Shown here: piece after piece, positions 9,901 to 18,480 of the stretch
Layout of the letters: every line of letters starts with the position of its first letter
How positions within the stretch are numbered: the first letter of the stretch is position 1
Source of the DNA: Autumnicola tepida
GTDB lineage: Bacteria; Bacteroidota; Bacteroidia; Flavobacteriales; Flavobacteriaceae
Length of the DNA stretch: 64,000 nt
Reading direction: 5' to 3'
NCBI RefSeq assembly: GCF_031846485.1
Contig: NZ_JAVRHQ010000016.1
Coordinates: forward strand, 28,330-92,329
Made by a program: the position numbers and the translations under genes
Notes under the pieces: generated by a model
What the model was told of the DNA's origin: nothing
The model's input: only the letters and a program-made list of their open reading frames with translations
Database searches by the model: none

Positions 9901-10123
9901 AAACCAACCGGTTTTGAGGAGTAATGTTCTCTATGGTATAATACCCATCAAAATCGGTAATTACACCCTTTGAAGTTCCTTCAACAACAACATTGACACT
10001 GGGTAATGGAACCCCAGAAGTATCGGTAACAGTTCCAGAAACCGTTTTCGTTTGCGCAAAAGCAACATTTACTACAAGAAAAAACAGTAACCTTAAAACA
10101 ATTTTTAGTTTATTCATATTCAT
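6980..10123 (-). CDS. SusC/RagA-family TonB-dependent outer-membrane transporter
   Basis: This 1047-residue protein has a signal peptide (ending VAFAQ, about 24), a carboxypeptidase-D-like regulatory domain (about 25-110, VSGTVTDTSGVPLPSVNV, FDGYYTIEN), a TonB-box-like stretch (DEVVLVAYGS), and a plug domain with the SusC signatures VNIRGIGSF, PLYVVDGFP and ISILKDASAAAIYG. A 22-strand-type barrel ends in FTLGVNLQF with the terminal aromatic residue. It imports oligosaccharides as a complex with SusD. It is the first gene of the minus-strand unit, divergent from the GH9-GH26-GH30 operon, so both arms of the PUL may share control in 10124-10606. Confidence 0.96.
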   Translation of the reverse strand: MNMNKLKIVLRLLFFLVVNVAFAQTKTVSGTVTDTSGVPLPSVNVVVEGTSKGVITDFDGYYTIENITPQNRLVFSYIGMQDQVVQVGGKETIDVVLQNSASGLDEVVLVAYGSTTRRDLTGAIGTVSSEEIEKFPATSVNEALQGKTAGVQITSNSGSPGSSVSVNIRGIGSFGNNEPLYVVDGFPTQDISFLNPNDIESISILKDASAAAIYGVRANAGVVIIKTKRGVRDKVTVTIDSWVGIQSEPDEIDMLNVDQWSDFALELGESQNQQVLEEWRNPESLTDINWQDYAFDTGFRQGHTVSVRGGGERARTSLSVGMIDEDGIAIASSYKRYNINLNADFDILENLSARADVKYAYSETYQNLAPGYYGMVQLFTNVPYLDDRTGTNLPYDGNGNYGAFTDTGLLGTTSNVLGSALQNDTDNGTNNLLGNLALEYDFLEGFKATGKFGFQSQNYAGWNFLPSYNRGSANSDNNPSATYSIDQNTFNEYLAEVLLEYKKTFGDHRIEALFGASAQKNKFKNIYVESRGFLSNDLRDLAAADEVTGRSGTWGTETFASTFARVNYTFKDRYNLTATVRRDGVGNKFNEDNLYGTFPSVAAGWNIDEEPFMEDSGFDLLKLRGSWGKTGNSQGIEPFQFLTTYTSGASTNNSGYVFGGQPVAGLAPETLANPELTWESQVQTNIGLDIELFDESIYFTADYFRKSAEDFLIPETIPSQNGFTSRAVNAGNVVNRGLELLLGYRNNEGNFRWDLSANFTTIHNEITELTNTQDFLTFDTNFVPNFVDSWLGFTRSYVGGNVGTFYGYRTNGIFQTQSEINALNEQAPDGTYQESTGTMPIAPGDRRFVDLNGDNEITAADREVIGSPFPDFYGGVNFNGTYKNWELGIALYGTYGNDILNFVKVELETAGGYGLNNAYTNVSEEYYNNRWTPENPSNTYARAVIADVNQNNRVSDYFVEDGSFLRLRNIQLAYNFTQDVIKPVGLTNAKVYISGQNLVTLTSYSGMDPEVGIANDIDGLGGVQSRGIDFGAYPTTPTFTLGVNLQF

Positions 10124-10606
10124 TATTTAAAATTACATGATTCAAATTTTTTTATACAAGGTGTCTTAGAAGCAAAAAACATGGTGGTTAGACCGCTAAA
10201 ATTTTTAGCTTTTATAGTAGTAATCTATAACAAGTTAATTTCATGGAGATAATTTTACGCCCCTTGATATGGAAAAAAATATACTTAAGGAATAATATTT
10301 ATTACTTAACCGAATATATAACAGCCCTGCTTCTAAGGTTGCAAATTAAAATATACTGCTAAGCTGTTTTTAATATTATTTTATCAATTCCTAATAATAT
10401 TATATCCACCATACATAATTCCCAAAAAAAAACAGATCTAAATTTATAAATCAATAAATAACCACCTCCTTCCAAAAAACAAGATCTCTTTCAAATAAAG
10501 AATCCAATTTATGAACTATTGAAAAAATCATATCCGTAAATGATAAAAAAGTATTAATTATAACTTCAATCATTCCCCTAGTTTTATTCATTAAATTTTT
10601 CTTGAA
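10124..10606. promoter_or_regulatory. Divergent promoter region between susC and the GH9 operon
   Basis: This 483-nt AT-rich gap separates two divergent transcription units. No coding frame is convincing. A TAgtTTTA-like minus-7 element near 10580 could serve the GH9 gene, and a reversed TTnnTTTG-like element near 10345 could serve susC. Neither has a good minus-33 partner, so promoter positions are tentative. Confidence 0.4.
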
Positions 10607-13099
10607 ATGAAGATACTGTTTCGTACTTTACTATTGCTTTGCACAGCAAATATTTATGCTCAGCAAACTACCGATTCCTCAGAAGTTTTTACCATTAATA
10701 ACCAGGAATACCTGGAAAGAAGAGGAGCAAATGTAATGTTGGCACACGATTTTTATCCCGAAAGCCACCAGGGCGGAGTTGGGATTATCCAGAATGGTTT
10801 ACGTGTGGCGACTAATGGCGACCTAAGGCTGGAACCTACGCCGGGTCAATGGCAGCCGGTTCCCAAAGTCGGGGAAAGAATGGTAAATCGTGAAGAGAAT
10901 ACCATCAGCGTTAGGATGAGCTATCCAGATCCTTCCAAAGACCGTACAGGTTTTAATCCAATTGTTTATCCCGATCTGGATTTTTCGTACACCTTAAAAG
11001 TAAAGCCGGAAGGGAAATCTTTCCGGATTATAGTAGACCTGGATGAGCCTTTGCCCGAAGAATGGGTTGGCAAAGTAGGAATGAATATGGAATTGTTCCC
11101 GGGTATTCTCTTCGGAAAATCTTATTACATGGACGAGGATTTTGGCATCTTTAACCGGCAGGCCAACGGCCCCGGGTTTTATGATGAAGATGGCGAATTT
11201 CAGCTGAAACCGATGGCTACGGGTAAGGAACTGGTGGTTGTACCTGAAGATCCAAAACAAACCTTAAGCATTAAAAATGTTGGTGATAATGAGCTTAAAT
11301 TAATAGATGGCCGTGCCCGCCACAGTAATGGCTGGTTTGTGGTGCGGTCTCTCGTACCTGCCGGGGCAACTAAAGGCGCTATAGAATGGCTGGTTACGCC
11401 AAATGTGGTAGAAAATTTCACTTACGATCCTGTGGTCCAGGTTTCTCAGGTGGGGTATCACCCGGAACAGGAAAAGATCGCGGTTATTGAAACCGATAAA
11501 AACGATAATAAATTACAGGAAGCGAAATTATTAAAAGTGAAGCCGGAAGGTGGCTTTTCCGAAGTAATATCAGAAAAACCACAGCAATGGGGGGATTTTC
11601 TCCGCTACCGCTACTACCAATTAGATTTTTCCGTAGTAAAAGACCCGGGAATGTACGTGGTGAAATATGGCGATTATACCACAGAACCTTTTCAGATTAA
11701 TAAAGATGTTTTTAAAAGGGATGTATGGCAACCTACGCTGGAATATTTTCTTCCCGTACAAATGTGCCACATGCGCGTGAATGACCGCTATAAGGTATGG
11801 CATGGCCTGTGCCATATGGACGATGCACGCATGGCTCCTATAGATAGCAACCACTTTGACGGATACCTGCAGGGGACCAAAACCCTTACTAAATATGAAC
11901 CGGGAGAGCATGTACCCGGGATCAATATTGGGGGCTGGCATGATGCCGGGGATTATGACCTTAGGGTAGAATCCCAGGCTTCAACCATTCAGGGACTGGC
12001 GCATGTTTATGAAATCTTCAGGGTAGATTATGACAATACCAGCATAGACGAGGATACTCGGGTTGTGGAAATTATGAGGCCAGATGGCAAACCCGATGTA
12101 CTTCAGCAGATAGAGCATGGAACTTTATCTATCGTGGGAGGATATGAGTCTATGGACAGGTTTTACCGCGGAATTATTGTTCCCACTAAAAGACAGTATG
12201 TGCTGCTGGGTGATCCCGTAAACCATAGCGACAACGAAATTTTTTCAAATAAGCCGCAGGATGAAACTATCCCTGTAGGGCTTGAAGGCGCTCCAGATGA
12301 TCGATGGGTTTTTACTGAAGTTAATCCTGGCCGGGAATTAAATACCGCGGCAGCCCTTGCTGCTGTTGCCCGTGTTCTTAAAGATTATAATCCAGAACTG
12401 GCAGATAAAAGTTTAAACATTGCTGAAGAAATATGGAGTACTACCCAACCAGAGAACCAGCTCCAGAAGGTGATGCTCGCAGTAGAATTGCTGCGCACCA
12501 CAAAAGAGCAAAAGTATGCCGATTTCCTGACTGCTAATACCGCCCTTATCTCCAAAAATATTGATCGTACCGGATGGGTGGTTGGCCCTGCCATGCCGCT
12601 TATTAGCAACCAGAAATTTAAAAATGAAGTGCGCACCGCGGTAAAAGGATATTTCAGGACGGTAGAGAAACAAGGAGAAAAGACTCCTTATGGAATGCCC
12701 TATGAACCTAATATCTGGGGTGCCGGCTGGGGCATCCAGGATTTTGGTGTGAAACAATATTATTTGCATACCAGCTTTCCGGAAATCTTTCCGAAGAAAT
12801 ATATGTTAAATGCTATGAATTTTGTACTTGGGGTACATCCCGGGGTAAATACTTCTTCCTTTGCCTCTGGTGTTGGTTCGCGTTCCCTTACCCAGGCATA
12901 CGGCATGAACCGCGGGGAATTTTATTTTATTCCCGGCGGGATAGGTTCCGGTACGGCATTAATACGCCCTGATTTTCCCGAACTCCTGGAATGGCCGTTT
13001 TTATGGCAACAAACCGAATATGTTTTAGGTGGAGGAACTACAGATTACCTGTTCCTTATCCTTGCAGCTGATGAGCTTCTAAATAAAACAACAAATTAA
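10607..13099 (+). CDS. GH9-family glycoside hydrolase with large N-terminal domain
   Basis: This 830-residue protein has a signal peptide (about 1-18, NIYAQ). Residues about 30-270 form a beta-rich domain I do not recognise, about 275-365 a cellulase-type Ig-like domain (VSQVGYHP... MYVVKYGDY... PFQINKDVF), and about 370-825 the GH9 (alpha/alpha)6 barrel. GGWHDAGDYD (442-451) carries the catalytic-base pair Asp446/Asp449, NFVLGVHPGVNTSSF (738-752) matches the second GH9 block, and Glu804 in QQTEYVLGGG fits the acid. GH9 enzymes are mostly endo-beta-1,4-glucanases or glucomannan-active. It heads a three-gene operon, with only 5 nt before the GH26 gene, which favours glucomannan as substrate. 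The exact cleavage preference cannot be read from sequence. Confidence 0.88.
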   Translation: MKILFRTLLLLCTANIYAQQTTDSSEVFTINNQEYLERRGANVMLAHDFYPESHQGGVGIIQNGLRVATNGDLRLEPTPGQWQPVPKVGERMVNREENTISVRMSYPDPSKDRTGFNPIVYPDLDFSYTLKVKPEGKSFRIIVDLDEPLPEEWVGKVGMNMELFPGILFGKSYYMDEDFGIFNRQANGPGFYDEDGEFQLKPMATGKELVVVPEDPKQTLSIKNVGDNELKLIDGRARHSNGWFVVRSLVPAGATKGAIEWLVTPNVVENFTYDPVVQVSQVGYHPEQEKIAVIETDKNDNKLQEAKLLKVKPEGGFSEVISEKPQQWGDFLRYRYYQLDFSVVKDPGMYVVKYGDYTTEPFQINKDVFKRDVWQPTLEYFLPVQMCHMRVNDRYKVWHGLCHMDDARMAPIDSNHFDGYLQGTKTLTKYEPGEHVPGINIGGWHDAGDYDLRVESQASTIQGLAHVYEIFRVDYDNTSIDEDTRVVEIMRPDGKPDVLQQIEHGTLSIVGGYESMDRFYRGIIVPTKRQYVLLGDPVNHSDNEIFSNKPQDETIPVGLEGAPDDRWVFTEVNPGRELNTAAALAAVARVLKDYNPELADKSLNIAEEIWSTTQPENQLQKVMLAVELLRTTKEQKYADFLTANTALISKNIDRTGWVVGPAMPLISNQKFKNEVRTAVKGYFRTVEKQGEKTPYGMPYEPNIWGAGWGIQDFGVKQYYLHTSFPEIFPKKYMLNAMNFVLGVHPGVNTSSFASGVGSRSLTQAYGMNRGEFYFIPGGIGSGTALIRPDFPELLEWPFLWQQTEYVLGGGTTDYLFLILAADELLNKTTN

Positions 13100-13104
13100 T
13101 TCTA

Positions 13105-14094
13105 ATGAAAAAGATACTTTTAATAGTTTGTTCCCTTGCTACTACCTCAGGTTTTTCGCAAAGCCTGGTGAATAAAAATGCCACTGCAGAGGCCAGGGAA
13201 TTATATATGTATATCGCGAATATTGGTGACAGTATTCTCGCCGGGCAGCATAGTTACAATGAGGAACCTGCCAAATATTATAACAAAGCTGAAGAAATTG
13301 CGGGCCAGTACCCCGCGGTCTGGGGCACCGATTTTTACTGGAACCGAAAGGAAAATCCCGGTGACCGAATTGTGGAAGCCGCTAAACAAAAACATAAGGA
13401 GGGTGCTATTGTAACCCTTATGTGGCACGTGGGAAGGCCCACAGACGACGCGCCTTATGGCTGGAAAGAAAGCGTGCAAAATACGTTATCTGATACAGAA
13501 TGGCAGGAGCTGGTCACCCCGGGAACTGCACTACACAAGAGATGGCTGGAGCAGGTAGATGTTATTGCTGAACCTCTTAAACAATTACAGCAAGCAAATA
13601 TCCCTGTATTATGGAGACCTTACCATGAAATGAACGGAGTGTGGTTTTGGTGGGGAAATAAAAAAGGCCCCGATGGCTATCAAAAACTTTGGAAGCAGTT
13701 ATATGAAAGACTTGTTAATCATCACAAACTAAATAACCTCATCTGGGTTTGGAATGCCAATGGCCCGAGGGACATCCCGCAGGATGAAGCCTATAGCTAC
13801 AAAGATTTTTATCCAGGAAGAGACTATGTTGATATCCTGGCGACCGATGTATACCATTCTGACTATGAACAAAAGGACTATGAAGAATTACTCCAGCTGG
13901 CAGATGGAAAACCTGTTGCCCTTGGAGAAGTAGGAGAATTGCCAAAACCAGCCATTCTGGAGGCACAGCCAAAATGGTCCTGGTTTATGGTGTGGTCCAA
14001 TTGGCTGGAAACTGCGAATACGCCTGAAAGAGTAAAGGAAATTTATAATTACCCAAAAATCCTAACCCGAAATGAAATTGAAATCCATGAATAA
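13105..14094 (+). CDS. GH26 beta-mannanase/mannobiohydrolase, exported
   Basis: This 329-residue protein has a signal peptide (about 1-19, TSGFSQ) and a GH26 TIM barrel. The strand motif WRPYHEMNGVWFWWG (170-184) contains the acid/base Glu175, and ALGEVGELPK (272-281) contains the nucleophile Glu275. LMWHVGRP near 105 and IWVWNANG near 213 are further family blocks. GH26 enzymes cleave beta-1,4-mannan, and PUL members often act as endo-mannanases or release mannobiose, the substrate expected for the epimerase at 3972-5333. It is second in the GH9-GH26-GH30 operon and overlaps the next gene. Distinguishing endo from exo action would need structure or assay. Confidence 0.93.
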   Translation: MKKILLIVCSLATTSGFSQSLVNKNATAEARELYMYIANIGDSILAGQHSYNEEPAKYYNKAEEIAGQYPAVWGTDFYWNRKENPGDRIVEAAKQKHKEGAIVTLMWHVGRPTDDAPYGWKESVQNTLSDTEWQELVTPGTALHKRWLEQVDVIAEPLKQLQQANIPVLWRPYHEMNGVWFWWGNKKGPDGYQKLWKQLYERLVNHHKLNNLIWVWNANGPRDIPQDEAYSYKDFYPGRDYVDILATDVYHSDYEQKDYEELLQLADGKPVALGEVGELPKPAILEAQPKWSWFMVWSNWLETANTPERVKEIYNYPKILTRNEIEIHE

Positions 14095-16045
14095 AAAAGT
14101 TCAGAACTTTATAGCAATTGCAGGCCTTCTCGCCTGCATGTTTTTCCCCGGCCGGCAATATGCCCAGGCTGAATTTACCACCTGGGGAAATATGACAGGA
14201 ATACGTGTGGATAACCAGCTTATGGAATTCAATACCAGCCTGGCAATAGAAAATCAACAAAACAGGACCTGGCGAACCCGCAAGGAAGGCCAGAAAATAG
14301 ATTTTCACCGTGAAGGCGAAAAGAAAATATTCTCTTATGAAATGAGGGATCTTAAATGGACCAAATCTATTGAATCCACGGGAGAAGGTATGGCAGAAGT
14401 AAAAATCTCTTTTACTTCTCCTCACGACACGGTTTTAAACGGGGCATATTTAAGCATCTCCTTACCAGAACAATTTGGAAGTGAGACACAATTTGGCCTA
14501 ATGAATCCAGAGTCTATAGGTTTAAAAGATATTACCAGGAGCACCTCTGAAGCAAATTATAAGGCTCCGGCCAAAGGCATTGTAATAAACTCCCCTACCC
14601 GGCAGCTTGAAATTAACTTTGAGCAGCCAACCGGGGTTTCCATTATCACCAAAGATTCCCTTAACCCGGAAATAATGCTGCACATTGCCCTGGCTACAGG
14701 ACAGATAGAAGGAGGAAAAACTTACCAGAATACTTTTACTATTAAAGCAACAGGAGATATAGATACCTCTCCATTAAAACTAAAAATTTTTCCTGAACAG
14801 GAAGGTGATAAATTCGCCGGGATTGGTGGTAATTTCAGATTGCAAAACCCTGAAACCGATCCGCAGGTAATAGATTACAGCCTTGAAAATCTCAGGGTTT
14901 CCTGGTCCCGGGTAGAATTACCATGGAGGGAATGGCAACAGGATGAAAATGTTGATCCTTTGGAAGAAGCCAGGAAAGGTAACCTTCACCCAAAGGTAAA
15001 AGCCGCTATGGAAATGGCGCAGCGCCTTGATAAAATGGGCATTCCGGTAATTCTCGCTGCCTGGTTCCCTCCAAAATGGGCAATAATTGGGGAGCCCTTT
15101 AAAGGAAAACATCCAGACGGGACTATGGGAAATTCCCTGGACCTTTCCAAGAGAGATAAAATTTATGAATCCTTAACCGCCTACATCCAGTTTCTTAAAG
15201 AGGAATATGGAGTGGAAGCAAAAATGTTCTCCTTTAATGAATCTGATCTTGGTATTGATGTAAGACAAACTCCTGAAGAACATGACCAGCTAATAAAAGA
15301 GATGGGGCAAAAATTAAGGGCCGCAGGCCTTCAAACCAAATTTTTATTAGGAGATACGGCAGATGCCAATGGGTGGGATTTCACTACCCTGGCTTCCACA
15401 GATCCTGAAGCCCTGCCTTATATTGGAGGCGTAAGCTTCCATTCCTGGAGAGGCTGGACCAGGGAAAACCTTATGAAATGGGCAGATATTGCCAATAGGG
15501 TAAACGCGCCCCTTTTTGTTGGCGAAGGAAGCATAGATGCCGGCGCATGGCGTTATCCTCAAATTTTTGAAGAACCCACGTATGCTCTGGACGAGATTGA
15601 GGTGTATCTAAGAATCCTGAATATTGCCACTCCTCTTACCATTCTTCAATGGCAACTTACTGCCGATTATTCTCCCCTTTCCGGTGGCGGGATATTTGGA
15701 AATGATGAGGATGAGCTTTATCCTACACAGCGTTTCTTCAATTTAAAGCAACTGGGAAACACTCCAAAAGGACTTTTTGCCATCCCTGTCACCAAAAATA
15801 AAGAAGCGGTGACCGCAGCTGCCTTTGGAGATAAATCTAAAGGAAGCTACGCGATACATATGGTAAATAAGGGGGCTACAAGAAACGTGGAACTTACCGG
15901 CTTACCGGAAGGAATTAGCAGCCTTGATATTTACCTTACAGATAAAGAGAATTCCTATAAGAAAACAGGTTCTGTTAAAGTAACTAATGGCACTGCCAAT
16001 TTTAAACTTCAGGGAGCAGGATTTACCTCTTTGATGACAAAGTAA
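14072..16045 (+). CDS. Clan GH-A glycoside hydrolase, GH30-like
   Basis: This protein has 657 residues, or 652 from the alternative ATG at 14087. A signal peptide (ending RQYAQA) precedes a beta-rich N-terminal region (about 35-235) and a TIM-barrel region starting FAGIGGNFRL near 248. SFNESDLG (387-394) supplies the Asn-Glu acid/base (Glu390), FVGEGSIDA (482-490) the nucleophile Glu485, and GGVSFHSWRGW the preceding strand. A small C-terminal beta domain follows (about 560-655). GH30 is the best fit, but GH39 or an unclassified GH-A family is possible. It overlaps the GH26 gene by 23 nt, or 8 nt from the inner start (ATGAATAA), so translation is probably coupled. A beta-glucosidase, beta-mannosidase or related exo-activity is inferred from context. 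Confidence 0.8.
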   Translation: MKLKSMNKKVQNFIAIAGLLACMFFPGRQYAQAEFTTWGNMTGIRVDNQLMEFNTSLAIENQQNRTWRTRKEGQKIDFHREGEKKIFSYEMRDLKWTKSIESTGEGMAEVKISFTSPHDTVLNGAYLSISLPEQFGSETQFGLMNPESIGLKDITRSTSEANYKAPAKGIVINSPTRQLEINFEQPTGVSIITKDSLNPEIMLHIALATGQIEGGKTYQNTFTIKATGDIDTSPLKLKIFPEQEGDKFAGIGGNFRLQNPETDPQVIDYSLENLRVSWSRVELPWREWQQDENVDPLEEARKGNLHPKVKAAMEMAQRLDKMGIPVILAAWFPPKWAIIGEPFKGKHPDGTMGNSLDLSKRDKIYESLTAYIQFLKEEYGVEAKMFSFNESDLGIDVRQTPEEHDQLIKEMGQKLRAAGLQTKFLLGDTADANGWDFTTLASTDPEALPYIGGVSFHSWRGWTRENLMKWADIANRVNAPLFVGEGSIDAGAWRYPQIFEEPTYALDEIEVYLRILNIATPLTILQWQLTADYSPLSGGGIFGNDEDELYPTQRFFNLKQLGNTPKGLFAIPVTKNKEAVTAAAFGDKSKGSYAIHMVNKGATRNVELTGLPEGISSLDIYLTDKENSYKKTGSVKVTNGTANFKLQGAGFTSLMTK

Positions 16046-16135
16046 TTTTTAAATTGTTGCCGTAGCTGGATTCCGCAGAGCTTTTTGAAGCTGATAAAAT
16101 AATTTTAGCGGAAGCGGAGCCTGAATAAATAGATA

Positions 16136-16173
16136 AAACAGGGGACTCAAATTGGGTCCTCTGTTTGTTTTTC
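16136..16173 (+). terminator. Terminator after the GH9-GH26-GH30 operon
   Basis: ACAGGGGACTC (16138-16148) pairs with GGGTCCTCTGT (16154-16164), with two G-U pairs and a 5-nt loop, and a T-rich tail follows. It is about 90 nt beyond the GH30 stop codon. Confidence 0.75.
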
Positions 16174-16326
16174 TTAATGTTATCCGGTTTTCTTCTATTT
16201 TCTCTTAGGAATAGCATTATAAAATTTCCCCAAGTTGCTGTTAAGGCTGAAATTGACAAATTTTCAGTATATTCAAACAACTTATCGGTTTCCCTACTAC
16301 TGATTTTTCATTCTAAAACAATACTT

Positions 16327-18117
16327 ATGAGATTATTTTGCTTTTTAGCGCTATTGCTTAGCCTGAACATTAACGCCCGAACCATTACCGGAAAGGTGAC
16401 CGATAAGGATCAGCAGGGTTTGCCCGGGGTAAATGTGATGATTAAAAATACCAAAACAGGAACCCAGACCGATTTTGACGGGAATTATACTATTGAAGCG
16501 GAAGAAGGGGATATTCTCGTATTTAGTTTTGTTGGCATGAAGACTGAAGAAGTCCGCGTAAAAGATCAAAAGACGATAAATGTTAGCTTAAAAGCGGACA
16601 ATGCCGGGCTTGCCGAAGTGGTTGTAACCGGATACAGCCCTGGTATTCGAATTAGAGGTGTAGGTAATTTTAATGCCACACCTGTAACCGCGAATGAATC
16701 TTATAAGGAAATAGAAGAAAACAACTTTAAACTTGTAAAAGCCTCTCCCCTTTCAACCTTCTCCATAGATGTGGATAAAGCCGGCTATAGTAACATTAGA
16801 AGAATGATCAATAACGGGATTGAAATTCCCAAGGATGCTGTAAAAATTGAGGAAATGATCAATTATTTCGACTATGATTATTCCCGGCCTACAGGAAAAC
16901 ATCCTTTTGCTATTAACACAGAATTGGTCCAGACTCCATGGAACAAGGATACGAAACTGGTGAAAATTGGCCTTCAGGGGAAGGTGATTCCATTGGACGA
17001 TGTACCGCCTTCCAATTTGGTTTTTCTTATAGACGTTTCAGGGTCTATGGGAGCTCCTAACAAATTGCCACTTTTGAAACCTGCTTTTAAATTACTAACC
17101 AACCAGTTGCGGAAAGAAGATAAAATTTCCATTGTAGTTTACGCCGGGGCTGCAGGCCTTGTATTAGAACCTACCCCGGGGGATCAAAAAATTAAAATAG
17201 AAGAAGCTCTTAACAATCTTAATGCCGGTGGATCTACCGCGGGTGGTGAAGGCATAAAACTGGCCTATAAAACCGCCACAGAAAACTTTATTAAAGGTGG
17301 AAATAACCGGGTGATCCTGGCTACGGACGGGGACTTTAATGTAGGCCAGAGCAGTGACAGCGCCATGAAAGACCTTATTGAAGAACAACGGGAATCAGGT
17401 GTGTTTTTAACAGCCCTTGGTTTTGGAATGGGGAATTATAAAGATTCTAAACTGGAAACCCTCGCCCAGACGGGAAACGGAAACCATGCCTATATAGATT
17501 CCATGCAGGAAGCGCAGCGGGTTCTGGGAACCGAATTTGGAGGAACGATTTATACCATTGCCAAGGATGTAAAAATCCAGGTAGAATTTAATCCCGATAA
17601 TGTACAGGCGTACAGGTTGATTGGTTATGAAAACCGGCTCCTGAACGACGAAGATTTTAACGACGATAAAAAAGATGCCGGGGAGCTGGGAAGCGGCCAT
17701 TCGGTTACTGCTTTATATGAAGTTATTGCGCCTGGCGTGAATAGTGAATTTTTAAAGGAAATTGACGGATATAAATACACCAGACAAGTTCCTACCGGAA
17801 ATAATAGTGATGAACTGCTTACCATAAAATTCAGGTATAAGGATCCCGATGGCAGCAAGAGTAAATTGCTTGAAAAGGTGGTTTATACCAAAGATGAAGG
17901 CGATCCTTCTGAAGATCTAAATTTTATTTCTGCGCTGGCACTCTTCGGAATGAACCTCAGGGAATCTGAATATACGAACGGCAAGAGTACAGCTTTGGTA
18001 AAAGAACTGGCAGAAGAAGGGCGTGGAAAAGATAAAGACGGCTACCGGGCAGAGTTTATAAGGCTTGTAAAGACTCAGGAAAATTCCTCCAGTCAGGTGA
18101 AATTAAGTGAGGGATAA
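16327..18117 (+). CDS. von Willebrand factor A domain protein with SusC-like N-terminal domain
   Basis: This 596-residue protein starts at ATG 16327. The longer frame from 16165 would run through the upstream terminator, and only the inner start gives a signal peptide (MRLFCFLALLLSLNINA). Residues about 19-100 are a carboxypeptidase-D-like domain (ITGKVTDKDQQGLPGVNV, FDGNYTIEA), followed by EVVVTGYSP and IRIRGVGNFN, which resemble a TonB box and plug start. Then come a VWA N-terminal block (FSIDVDKAGYSNIRRMI), the VWA domain with MIDAS DVSGSMG (Asp236, Ser238, Ser240), and a C-terminal DUF3520-type region. The layout resembles YfbK-like proteins. A periplasmic or surface metal-dependent adhesion or scaffold role is likely. 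No link to the PUL is proven. Confidence 0.85.
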   Translation: MRLFCFLALLLSLNINARTITGKVTDKDQQGLPGVNVMIKNTKTGTQTDFDGNYTIEAEEGDILVFSFVGMKTEEVRVKDQKTINVSLKADNAGLAEVVVTGYSPGIRIRGVGNFNATPVTANESYKEIEENNFKLVKASPLSTFSIDVDKAGYSNIRRMINNGIEIPKDAVKIEEMINYFDYDYSRPTGKHPFAINTELVQTPWNKDTKLVKIGLQGKVIPLDDVPPSNLVFLIDVSGSMGAPNKLPLLKPAFKLLTNQLRKEDKISIVVYAGAAGLVLEPTPGDQKIKIEEALNNLNAGGSTAGGEGIKLAYKTATENFIKGGNNRVILATDGDFNVGQSSDSAMKDLIEEQRESGVFLTALGFGMGNYKDSKLETLAQTGNGNHAYIDSMQEAQRVLGTEFGGTIYTIAKDVKIQVEFNPDNVQAYRLIGYENRLLNDEDFNDDKKDAGELGSGHSVTALYEVIAPGVNSEFLKEIDGYKYTRQVPTGNNSDELLTIKFRYKDPDGSKSKLLEKVVYTKDEGDPSEDLNFISALALFGMNLRESEYTNGKSTALVKELAEEGRGKDKDGYRAEFIRLVKTQENSSSQVKLSEG

Positions 18118-18150
18118 AAAATCAGTAGTGGCCGGTTAAAGATCAAAGAC

Positions 18151-18167
18151 CGCTTCGCTGCAAGAAA
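18151..18167 (+). repeat. Dispersed intergenic repeat, copy 1
   Basis: The 17-mer CGCTTCGCTGCAAGAAA recurs on the opposite strand at 26546-26562 with one mismatch. It is GC-rich within AT-rich spacers, which suggests a small dispersed repeat family. Confidence 0.5.
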
Positions 18168-18404
18168 CAAGAATAAATATTTGATCGTAACTAACTGATG
18201 ATCATCATAATTTTATAGTTATCCTGTTCTGGAAATAATGTAAATTGAAAGAATATCAAAGCAAGCCCTAAAGGCAACAACAGCTTCAAACTGTTATCTT
18301 CATGGGACTTTTACAGGTTTTGTAAATGCTTTACCGGACAACAATGTAAAAAATAATAAATTTCAAGAAGAACTAAATTGTTCATGGGAATAAGGTTTTC
18401 TTGC

Positions 18405-18439
18405 CTTTATTAGAAAAGGCTGCCTTTGCAGACAGCCTT
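18405..18439 (-). terminator. Terminator of the second SusC/SusD unit
   Basis: On the minus strand AAGGCTG (18439-18433) pairs with CAGCCTT (18422-18416) around a 10-nt loop and is followed by TTTTCTAAT. It lies about 40 nt after the stop of the last gene of the unit. Confidence 0.65.
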
Positions 18440-18480
18440 CTTCAGCATTAATAAAATTAATCAAAACAAGTAAAAAATGA

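Larger units (their letters stand above)
18118..18480. other. Intergenic stretch between convergent genes
   Basis: This 363-nt gap holds a copy of a short dispersed repeat (18151-18167) and a minus-strand terminator (18405-18439). The rest is AT-rich with no credible reading frame. Confidence 0.5.

Noticed and set aside
16165..16326. N-terminal extension of the VWA protein
   Set aside because: It would start inside the upstream terminator and place a second hydrophobic stretch before the true signal peptide.
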